DNA of 6,738 nt from an uncultured Eubacteriales bacterium. GTDB taxonomy: Bacteria; Bacillota; Clostridia; Oscillospirales; Oscillospiraceae. A program made the translations under genes and the position numbers. Location of the stretch: contig USIH01000118.1 in NCBI GenBank assembly GCA_900554705.1, forward strand, positions 1-6,738, in the 5' to 3' direction. Shown here piece by piece: positions 1-5,603 of the stretch (position 1 is the stretch's first letter; each line of letters opens with the position of its first letter). The notes under the pieces were generated by a model that made no database searches, was not told the DNA's origin, and saw nothing but the letters and a program-made list of their open reading frames with translations.

Positions 1-91
1 TGTCAGCTCCTCACGCCCGCAGGCGCTTCATGCGCCGCAAGGCGGCGCGCTTCATTCTTCATTTTTCATTCGCGGCAGCGATAGCGGTGCG
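1..91 (-). repeat. Dispersed stem-loop repeat, copy A (full 91 bp)
   Basis: This copy aligns without gaps to 2199-2289; by hand 82 of 91 positions match. In plus-strand order it has a small hairpin CGCC-CGCA-GGCG (14-25), a perfect 7-bp stem-loop GCGCCGC-AAG-GCGGCGC (32-48), the A+T-rich 20-mer TTCATTCTTCATTTTTCATT (51-70), and a second stem region (71-91). That last stem is degenerate here: its arms read CGCGGCA and CGGTGCG instead of CGCGGCG and CGCCGCG. It lies downstream of the capsid gene in the transcription direction, beyond copy B and a heptamer tract. No T-run follows a stem in the sense of the phage genes, so it is not a classical intrinsic terminator for them. The nature of the element (REP-like or MITE-like) is inference. 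Confidence 0.85.
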
Positions 92-100
92 TGCGGAGCG

Positions 101-135
101 ATGCATTATGCATTGTGAATTATGCATTATGCATT
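101..135. repeat. Heptamer tandem repeat (ATGCATT)5
   Basis: Five adjacent 7-bp units read ATGCATT, ATGCATT, GTGAATT, ATGCATT, ATGCATT. The tract sits between repeat copies A and B, downstream of the capsid gene. It contrasts sharply with the G+C-rich surroundings and resembles the AATTCAT tract at 4097-4128, which also lies beside a copy of the dispersed repeat. Nothing suggests that it is coding: a period of 7 shifts the frame at every unit. Confidence 0.85.
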
Positions 136-185
136 GCGGAACGCCTCATTCTTCATTTTTCATTCGCGGCGGCGATAGCGCCGCG
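136..185 (-). repeat. Dispersed stem-loop repeat, copy B (shortened)
   Basis: The copy keeps the 20-mer minus its first base (146-164) and a perfect 7-bp stem: CGCGGCG at 165-171, loop GCGATAG, CGCCGCG at 179-185. The other stem-loop is reduced to GCG-GAA-CGC (136-144), only 3 bp but with the same 3-nt loop size. The stem ends at 185 and the capsid stop codon begins at 186, so the repeat abuts the gene directly. It probably forms a hairpin in the 3' untranslated region of the capsid mRNA, where it could protect the transcript end; that role is inferred. Confidence 0.85.
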
Positions 186-1451
186 TCAGTTTGCCTCATC
201 GACGTCGCTGTAGCTCGAGCAGCTCATCACGCGCAGCAGGCGCTCGGGATAGAGGATCGTCGCGCCGTTCGTCTCGAGCTTATAGCCCACGGTGGAGAAC
301 TGATTGAGCGGACCGCCGCCCTCGGACTTGTCGTGCACGATCATTTGCAGCGCGCCGCCCTCCGGATCGACGATGCCGAAGGCGTCCTTGCCGAAGAAGA
401 ACGTCGCGTATGCCGCCGTGCCGTCGCCCGCGCCCTCGCCGGGGTGGATCGGGCAGTTTTCCGGCACGGTGCCGAAATCCGTCGCCTCAAAGGTCAGGGT
501 GGTGGCCGTGTTGTCCGTGACGACGGCATCGACCTCGTTGATGGAGATCACGCGCCCCTTGAGCGCACCGGCCGCGACCGTACCGCCCTGGAAGGTCACG
601 CTCGTGATGCTGCCGCTGTAGCCGCCGGTGTGGTCGATCTTCAGCGAGCGCGCGTCCGAGGCAAGGTCGCCGCCGCGCAGCACGGGCGCGAACACGTCCT
701 CGATGAAGCGCACGCCGTGCAGCTCGCCGATCTCGCCGTTGAAGATCTCGCCTGCCGCCGCGTACTTGTGCGCCTCGATCCAGTCCTTGCTGCGGCGCAG
801 ATCGTAGGCGACCGACGGATGGATGACCGCGACGTAGCGGCCGCCGATGGTCGGCACGCGATCCTTCTTGAGCTTCGTGACGGCCTTGGCGACCATGTCG
901 GGCGTGAGCGCGCAGAAGACCTCCGCGCCGGAGCTCATCTCCGACTGCCGCGTGATCTTGCGCACCGGCGTCATGTCCTCGCCCAGCGCGTCGCAGTAAA
1001 GGACGTTGCCGCCCGTCATGAGCGCGTCGCGGATGAGCTTTTCCTGCGTCTCGGCGGCGGAAGCGCCCATCTCCTCGGCCGCGCCGAGGATCACGTCGTC
1101 ATAGGCGTGCAGCTCGAGCGTGTCGGAAACGGCGGCGTAGGTGCCGTACTGCTCGAGCGCGCCGGTCTTGTAGCTCACGCCGAACTTCTGCCCCGTGGGG
1201 ATGACGCCCTCCTGCAGCTTGTCGGCGCGCGCGAAGGTGTTCCACTTGCGCCACTCGATCGTCTTGCCGCGCCCGTTCGGCAGCGGCTGCTTCTTGGCAA
1301 GCTGCGCGTAAAACATTTCCGTGCGGGCGTTTTCCAGCAGCTCGGTGTCGTAAAATGTCTTCAGCTCCGCGCTCATGGACGCGCCGTCCGTGTCGCGCTT
1401 GCCCGTGTAGGCGCCGACCGCGCCTTCGCTCGTGTTGACCATGATGTCCAT
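186..1451 (-). CDS. Major capsid protein, N4-gp56 family
   Basis: The 421-residue product would be the main shell subunit of the phage head. Recognition rests on the N4-gp56-type pattern: LKTFYDTELLENAR (30-43) followed by AQLAKKQPLPNGRGKTIEWRKW (49-70, family hallmark around KTIEWRK), EGVIPTGQ (81-88), QYGTYAAVSDTLEL (101-114), a central IHPSVAYDLR segment (210-219) and the C-terminal pair FFGKDAFGIVD (352-362) and PLNQFSTVGYK (381-391). The start at 1451 has AGGAGG six nt upstream. A Gly/Thr-rich, probably beta-rich stretch at about residues 265-345 looks longer than I expect between the central domain and the GKDAFG motif and may be an inserted domain. The gene follows the scaffold-like gene, as usual for head operons, and its stop codon touches a repeat hairpin. 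No frameshift is seen. The family call is from memory of its motifs. Confidence 0.9.
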   Translation of the reverse strand: MDIMVNTSEGAVGAYTGKRDTDGASMSAELKTFYDTELLENARTEMFYAQLAKKQPLPNGRGKTIEWRKWNTFARADKLQEGVIPTGQKFGVSYKTGALEQYGTYAAVSDTLELHAYDDVILGAAEEMGASAAETQEKLIRDALMTGGNVLYCDALGEDMTPVRKITRQSEMSSGAEVFCALTPDMVAKAVTKLKKDRVPTIGGRYVAVIHPSVAYDLRRSKDWIEAHKYAAAGEIFNGEIGELHGVRFIEDVFAPVLRGGDLASDARSLKIDHTGGYSGSITSVTFQGGTVAAGALKGRVISINEVDAVVTDNTATTLTFEATDFGTVPENCPIHPGEGAGDGTAAYATFFFGKDAFGIVDPEGGALQMIVHDKSEGGGPLNQFSTVGYKLETNGATILYPERLLRVMSCSSYSDVDEAN

Positions 1452-1485
1452 AAATTACCTCCTGTCTCTTCCTGCGGGGACCGTG

Positions 1486-1536
1486 CGCGCCGGTACAGCC
1501 GTGCCCTGTCCGTCCCGTCGCACCGACACCGGCGCG
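1486..1536 (-). other. Inverted repeat between scaffold and capsid genes
   Basis: CGCGCCGGT (1486-1494) and ACCGGCGCG (1528-1536) are perfect 9-bp complements separated by 33 nt. The loop contains a smaller possible stem, ACAG with CTGT (1495-1509). In the capsid-sense RNA this structure lies just upstream of the capsid ribosome-binding site (1458-1463). No U-tract follows, so it is a poor terminator. A role in mRNA processing or stability ahead of the highly expressed capsid gene is possible but inferred. The rest of the 98-nt intergenic gap shows nothing else recognisable. Confidence 0.55.
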
Positions 1537-1549
1537 ACGTCCCCCGTCA

Positions 1550-2140
1550 TTACCGTGCGGGGTAGAGCTTCTGCCCCTGCGCCGCGGCGGTACGCACACG
1601 GCGCTTGAAGTCCTCGCGCTCCTGTCGGCTCGCGCAGCGCCAATCGACGTCCGAAACGCTCGCCGCGCGGCCGGAGATGCCGTTCTCGCGCGGACGTGCG
1701 CTTGCGCTGCGGATGCTTTCGGCCAGGCGCTCGGCCGCCTCCCGCGCTGCCACCTGCATGGCGGCGGCTTGCAGCTGCCTGAAATGTACGGCGCAAAAAG
1801 CATCGCGCAGCGGGACGCCCGCCTGCGTCATGCGGCGGAACGTCGGGTCCTTCAGCTCCTGCTCCAGGTCAAACTGCGGCAGGAGCCTGCGCAGCTCGGC
1901 GCTCTGCGCCTCCAGCCGCGCCCGCCCACGCTCGGGATCCTCCGCGCCGCGCGCCGCGCGCAGGCGCGCGCGCACCGTCTGCTGCATGGCGGCGTTGTAC
2001 TCCGGATCACGCATCAGCTCCTCCCAAGTGGGCTTCTGAGCGTCGGCGACACGCTCGTCTTTCGCCTGCCGCCCGTCGTCGGCGGCCTCCGCTTCGACCG
2101 TATTGCAGCCGTCCAAGGACGGTTGATTTCGTTCATTCAT
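1550..2140 (-). CDS. Putative head scaffolding protein
   Basis: This 196-residue protein lies between the portal and capsid genes, the usual place for a scaffold. The sequence fits by character rather than by a sharp motif: a hydrophilic, acidic N-terminus (1-35), the segment PTWEELMRDPEYNAAMQQTV (37-56) of a type I associate with prophage scaffold-like proteins, then a strongly helical, charged middle (57-145) likely to form coiled coil, and a basic C-terminus (165-196, with RQEREDFKRRVR) that could contact the capsid protein. The ATG at 2140 is preceded by a modest AAAGG about 10 nt upstream. It ends in TAA, followed by a hairpin and then the capsid gene. A minor structural protein is the main alternative. 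No protease domain is visible in it, and no separate head protease gene lies between portal and capsid. Confidence 0.65.
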   Translation of the reverse strand: MNERNQPSLDGCNTVEAEAADDGRQAKDERVADAQKPTWEELMRDPEYNAAMQQTVRARLRAARGAEDPERGRARLEAQSAELRRLLPQFDLEQELKDPTFRRMTQAGVPLRDAFCAVHFRQLQAAAMQVAAREAAERLAESIRSASARPRENGISGRAASVSDVDWRCASRQEREDFKRRVRTAAAQGQKLYPAR

Positions 2141-2198
2141 GTTGTGATTTCCTTTCTTTGTGATATTTCAAGGTTTCCGCTGCACCCAAGCTCCATGC

Positions 2199-2289
2199 TG
2201 TCAACTCCTCACGCCCGCAGGCGCTTCATGCGCCGCTCTGCGGCGCGCTTCATTCTTCATTTTTCATTCGCGGCGGCGCCAGCGCCGCG
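2199..2289 (-). repeat. Dispersed stem-loop repeat, copy C (full 91 bp)
   Basis: This copy has the same architecture and length as copy A: hairpin CGCC-CGCA-GGCG, stem-loop GCGCCGC-TCT-GCGGCGC (2230-2246), the invariant 20-mer (2249-2268), and the perfect stem CGCGGCG (2269-2275), loop GCGCCAG, CGCCGCG (2283-2289). It starts two nt beyond the portal stop codon (2292-2294). Most differences from copy A fall in hairpin loops or in the degraded end stem of copy A. Between it and the scaffold start (2141-2198) lies only a short leader with the scaffold ribosome-binding site; I see no convincing promoter there. Confidence 0.88.
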
Positions 2290-2291
2290 CC

Positions 2292-4082
2292 CTACGGCAC
2301 CGGCGCCTCCTGCGCGCGCCGGCGCGCGCGCTCGATGCGCTTCGGCTCGCGTGCGGCAAGGCCGCGCTGACTGTCCCCCTGCGGCAGCGGCTCGTCCGCG
2401 CCGTCCGCGCCGAGCAGCCCTTCGCCGTCCGCGTCGAGCAGGGCGGCAAGGCCGTCTGCCGATGCACCGAGCAGGGCGTCAAGTCCGTCCTCCGACGCGC
2501 CGGTCAGACCGGCGCCCTCGCGCAGGCGCTCCATGAGCGCTTCGCGCCCGTCGAAGTCCATCATCTCCAGACAGCGCAGCGCCTGCGGCGCGCGCGTCGG
2601 CTCAAAGAAGCCCAGCCGGAAGAATTGCAGCGCCAGCTCGTTCTGCGAGGCCTTGGTGTAGGCGCTCTTCTTCTGCGCGCCGCACACGATGTCAAACACC
2701 GGCAGCCGCAGGCTCGTGCCGAAGGGGCCGGTCTGCGCCTGCGCCTGTAGGGCGGCGTTGGAATAGGTGATAAATTCGGCCTGCCCGCTGCGCCCCGTGA
2801 TGCGGAAGGAGCGCGGCAGATCGTAAAACTGCCGGATGAGCCAGAGCGTCAGCTCCACGACGGCGCGGAAGGCGCGGTAGCTCGTCATGGTGCTGTCGCG
2901 GCTGCCCTTGCCGCTGGCCTCCTGCAAGGCGACGATGGCCGAGGCGGCCGTCACGCCGCTCTGCACGCCGCCGGTGGCCGTTTCGGTGTTGCCGCTCGTC
3001 TCGCGCAGCTCCTGGATCTTGCGGTCGAAGTAGCTGACGTAGACCGGCGGCAGGGTGTGAAACGCAATGGGGCGGATGCCCGTCTCGTCGATGTTGCCGC
3101 TCACGTCGACCAGCCGCTTGCGCAGGTCGAGGAACTGCTCCTCGTTGACGCTGCTGTCGGCGCGGCGGAAGAAGCGCGGCACGGAACCGGCCATCGCGTT
3201 TTCCACAAAGGCGGTGTCCATCAGGTCGATGGCCGTCTGGGGGTTTTTGCAGATGTCCACATAGCCGTAGCCGCAGGGGCTGCCCTCCACGGGGAAGAGC
3301 GGGTCGAAGACGTAGGGATATCTGCCGTGGGCATAGAAGCCGGTCTTTTGCATTTCCGGATCGTTCTCCGAGGCGAAGAGCACCGTGTCGCCGACGTACT
3401 TGCAGTAGTGCAGCAGGCCGCCGCGCCGGTAATAGACCTCCACGACCGTCTCCTGATCGGACACGTCCACCTGATCGTCATACAGGAAGCGCGCGGGCAG
3501 AAAGCCGCTGCCGCGCAGGCGTCCCCGCAGCTCCGGCCAGCGCTCAAGGAGCGCCTCGCGGTCGCAAAGCTCCGTGTGGAAAAAGTAGCGCGAGCGCTGG
3601 ATGTCGCGCACGCCGGGCTGCCAGTACAGGTCGAGCAGGCTCACGCACTCGATGGCCACGTCGCCCATGCCGCCGAGCTTTTCGGCGTCCCAGACGACCT
3701 TGTATACGCCCGTGCCGGTCTTGCATTTCTGCCACTGCTCGTCGCTGTAGGTGCTCTCGAAGCCGTTTTGCTCCAAAATGCACGGCACGACGGCCGACAG
3801 CAGGCGCGCCTGCGCCTGATCGTCCGGCTCGCGCGGCAGGATGACCGGCTCCGGCATGGCCTGCATGGCGTCGGCGTGCTTGGAGGCGATGACGTTGTGC
3901 AGCCAGCCGGAGGAGGAGACGAAGCCGCCGTGGCGCGCGACGCCCTCCTGCTGCGCGTTGCGCAGCTTCCACCACTGCTCGGAGGCGCGGATGCGTGCCT
4001 CCGTGGCGGCCTTGCCCGCCTTGTACTTCTTCAGGATCTCCGTGAAGCGGAGCACCTGCTCCCGTCCGATGGGTGTTTCCAT
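2292..4082 (-). CDS. Phage portal protein
   Basis: The 596-residue product would form the dodecameric portal at one head vertex, through which DNA is packaged and ejected and on which terminase docks. It has the character of P22-like portals: an N-terminal helical region with EQWWKLRNAQQ (35-45), a wing with SDEQWQKCKTGTGVYKVVWD (113-132), LLDLYWQPGVRDIQRSRYFFH (149-169), GRYPYVFDPLFPVEGSPCGYGYVDICKNPQTAIDLMD (253-289; Gly/Pro-rich, typical of portals), and a long stem helix with TGGVQSGVTAASAIVALQEASGKGSR (370-395). The C-terminal tail (about 530-566) is low-complexity with three DGL units and then a basic segment RIERARRRA. The start at 4082 has AGGAGG four nt upstream; an in-frame ATG at 4103 lies inside a tandem repeat with no such site. 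It is flanked by terminase and scaffold genes, as expected for a portal. Confidence 0.87.
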   Translation of the reverse strand: METPIGREQVLRFTEILKKYKAGKAATEARIRASEQWWKLRNAQQEGVARHGGFVSSSGWLHNVIASKHADAMQAMPEPVILPREPDDQAQARLLSAVVPCILEQNGFESTYSDEQWQKCKTGTGVYKVVWDAEKLGGMGDVAIECVSLLDLYWQPGVRDIQRSRYFFHTELCDREALLERWPELRGRLRGSGFLPARFLYDDQVDVSDQETVVEVYYRRGGLLHYCKYVGDTVLFASENDPEMQKTGFYAHGRYPYVFDPLFPVEGSPCGYGYVDICKNPQTAIDLMDTAFVENAMAGSVPRFFRRADSSVNEEQFLDLRKRLVDVSGNIDETGIRPIAFHTLPPVYVSYFDRKIQELRETSGNTETATGGVQSGVTAASAIVALQEASGKGSRDSTMTSYRAFRAVVELTLWLIRQFYDLPRSFRITGRSGQAEFITYSNAALQAQAQTGPFGTSLRLPVFDIVCGAQKKSAYTKASQNELALQFFRLGFFEPTRAPQALRCLEMMDFDGREALMERLREGAGLTGASEDGLDALLGASADGLAALLDADGEGLLGADGADEPLPQGDSQRGLAAREPKRIERARRRAQEAPVP

Positions 4083-4086
4083 GGTT

Positions 4087-4092
4087 CCTCCT
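4087..4092 (-). promoter_or_regulatory. Portal ribosome-binding site that fixes the start
   Basis: AGGAGG on the minus strand (within AAAGGAGG) lies 4 nt before the ATG at 4082-4080. The alternative ATG at 4103 is upstream of this site and inside the heptamer tract, so initiation at 4082 is preferred. Confidence 0.75.
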
Positions 4093-4096
4093 TTGT

Positions 4097-4128
4097 AATT
4101 CATAATTCATAATTCATAATTCATAATT
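4097..4128. repeat. Heptamer tandem repeat (AATTCAT)4.6
   Basis: Four exact AATTCAT units plus AATT form a pure A+T-rich tract in G+C-rich DNA. It ends 4 nt upstream of the portal ribosome-binding site, so it forms the 5' leader of that gene. Slippage could change the copy number and the leader length without affecting the coding frame; this is inferred. The unit resembles the 101-135 tract. Confidence 0.9.
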
Positions 4129-4143
4129 GCGCCCGATTCCCTT

Positions 4144-4175
4144 GCACGGGGCAGGCTTGAGGGTGCTCCCCGTGC
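4144..4175. repeat. Inverted repeat next to copy D
   Basis: GCACGGGG (4144-4151) and CCCCGTGC (4168-4175) form a perfect 8-bp stem with a 16-nt loop. It takes the position held in copies A and C by the CGCC-CGCA-GGCG hairpin, so the third stem of the element has been replaced by an unrelated one. No U-tract follows on either strand. Confidence 0.6.
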
Positions 4176-4241
4176 TTCATGCGCCGCACCGCGGCGCGCT
4201 TCATTCTTCATTTTTCATTGCGCGGCGGCGACAGCGCCGCG
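4174..4241 (-). repeat. Dispersed stem-loop repeat, copy D (overlaps terminase end)
   Basis: The copy holds the stem-loop GCGCCGC-ACC-GCGGCGC (4181-4197), the 20-mer (4200-4219) with one extra G after it, and the perfect stem CGCGGCG (4221-4227), loop GCGACAG, CGCCGCG (4235-4241). Unlike copies B and C, it overlaps a coding region. The terminase stop codon (4215-4217) lies in the 20-mer and the last eight or so residues (GAVAAAQ region) are encoded by the stem. The outer part of copies A and C is absent; a different 8-bp inverted repeat stands there. Confidence 0.85.
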
Positions 4242-5603
4242 CCCGCCGCGCAGCGGATCAAACCACACCGTCTCCGGCGCCTGCACCGGACGCAGCGGCC
4301 GGATCGGGCGCGACATACAGAAATACCGCCATTCGTCCGCCACGTGATCCTCCAGCGCCGTGTTCACATCCTCCGCGTTGGTCGGGTCATAGGTCAAAAG
4401 CGGCACGGTGCGCAGAAATGCGCGGCACGTGCGGAACACATACATCCGCGGGTAGCCCTGCTCGTCAAATTGCAGCCGGTAGTGGCACTGCATCCAGCCC
4501 GGGATGCGCGCGTTGTCGCCGGGGACGAAGTAGACCCCGTGGCGCATGGCCGTCTCGGCGATGCTCTCGCCGCGGCTGGCGTCCCAGATCGACGGGTCGG
4601 CCACGCCCAGAATATTGCGCCCGCGCAGATAGGGGTGCTCCCGCTCGATGCGCGCGATCTCGGCAAACTGCCGGTCGGGCGTCCAGCGCACGCCCTCGTT
4701 GGGCGTCTCGGTGCAGCCGTACAGCTCGGCCACGCGATAGGCCACGCCGTCGAAATCCACCGCCCACCAGCCGCAGGAGAAGGGCTTGCCGTAGCCGAAG
4801 TCGTAGCTGCGCACCATCGTCCACTCGCGCGGCGGCCGGAACGGCTCGACGACGTGGGTAAAGCGGCGATCCTCGCGCGGCGTATCGACAAATTCCTCGA
4901 AGAACTGCCCCGCCTCCAGCCCCCACTGCCCTTCGCCCGCCACGCGGTAGCGGCGCGGATTGCTCTGCTTCATCTGCGCAAAGCGCCTCAGGTCGGCCTC
5001 GTCGAGCCATTCGTTGACGCGGTAGTCGGTGGTCATGGCCAGAATGTCCGGATCGGGCGGCGCGTCGAAGAACCGCCGCTTGAGCCACGACGCCGCGCTC
5101 CACGGGTTGAAGGTCAGCGTGATCTGCTTAAAATACCCCTCCGGCAGCTCGCCGCGGATGGTGTCGTCGATCATGTCGAAGTCCTCTTCCCGCTCGATCT
5201 CATAGGCCTCCTCGCACCAGCACCAGCACAGATGCCCCGTCGCGCAGGAGACGGAGGCGAGCTTCTGCGCGTCGTCCAGCCCGCGGAAGAGGATCTGCTG
5301 CCCCGTGGGCTTGTAGACCGCGCCAAGGGGCGAGGCCGTGAAGCTCCACAGGCCGGACACGTGCAGCCGCCGCGCCGCCCAGCGCAGATCCGCCCAGCAG
5401 CTGTCGCGCAGGGTGTTGAAGGTCTGTCGGATGACAAGGGTGTTGGCCTGCGGATAGCGCATCATGCGGTAGATGAGGTTCAGGGCGGTGGTTTTGGATT
5501 TTTTGGAGGCGCGGCTGCCCTTGACCACGCGATAGCGCCCGCGAAAGCGCCAAAATTCGTCGTAGCCCTTGCCGACCACCTCCGGCAGCACCACGCGCGT
5601 CAC
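4215..5603 (-). CDS. terL: Terminase large subunit (packaging ATPase/nuclease)
   Basis: The 462-residue motor protein would pump DNA into the procapsid through the portal and cut concatemers. The N-terminal ATPase has a Walker A-like loop KGSRASKKSKT (28-38; Lys where the second Gly of the canonical motif would be), IRQTFNTLRDSCW (58-70), a Walker B region LCWCWCEEAYEI (125-136, acidic pair E131/E132) and a coupling motif LTFNPW (163-168). The C-terminal RNase H-like nuclease shows SYDFGYG (D268), ILGVADPS (D336) and LEDHVADEWRY (D419, D423), the expected acidic cluster. This fits the PBSX/Terminase_3-type group. The chosen GTG start overlaps the previous stop codon as GTGA and has GGGAGG 9 nt upstream; the ATG at 5642 would extend back through the upstream gene without a comparable signal. 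The C-terminal tail is contributed by a repeat element. Confidence 0.93.
   Translation of the reverse strand: MTRVVLPEVVGKGYDEFWRFRGRYRVVKGSRASKKSKTTALNLIYRMMRYPQANTLVIRQTFNTLRDSCWADLRWAARRLHVSGLWSFTASPLGAVYKPTGQQILFRGLDDAQKLASVSCATGHLCWCWCEEAYEIEREEDFDMIDDTIRGELPEGYFKQITLTFNPWSAASWLKRRFFDAPPDPDILAMTTDYRVNEWLDEADLRRFAQMKQSNPRRYRVAGEGQWGLEAGQFFEEFVDTPREDRRFTHVVEPFRPPREWTMVRSYDFGYGKPFSCGWWAVDFDGVAYRVAELYGCTETPNEGVRWTPDRQFAEIARIEREHPYLRGRNILGVADPSIWDASRGESIAETAMRHGVYFVPGDNARIPGWMQCHYRLQFDEQGYPRMYVFRTCRAFLRTVPLLTYDPTNAEDVNTALEDHVADEWRYFCMSRPIRPLRPVQAPETVWFDPLRGGRGAVAAAQ

Noticed and set aside
32..70. The repeat as an intrinsic terminator of the phage operon
   Set aside because: The T-rich stretch follows the stem only on the plus strand and is interrupted by C and A. 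On the transcribed strand the stems are followed by A-rich sequence. It might weakly stop antisense transcripts, but this is not supported enough to annotate.
30..1565. Long plus-strand open frame of 511 codons opposite the capsid gene
   Set aside because: Antisense shadow caused by high G+C content. The minus strand encodes a recognisable capsid protein with a good ribosome-binding site, and the antisense product is Arg/Ala/Val-rich without any domain.
3544..4110. 188-codon minus-strand frame starting in the heptamer tract
   Set aside because: It is out of frame with the portal gene, Arg/Gly/His-rich, and its start is only the repeated ATGAATT unit.
3057..4112. 351-codon plus-strand frame opposite the portal gene
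   Set aside because: Same high-G+C antisense effect; no start signal and no recognisable domain.
1..4241. CRISPR array
   Set aside because: The copies are dispersed kilobases apart with genes between them, and no regular spacers occur.
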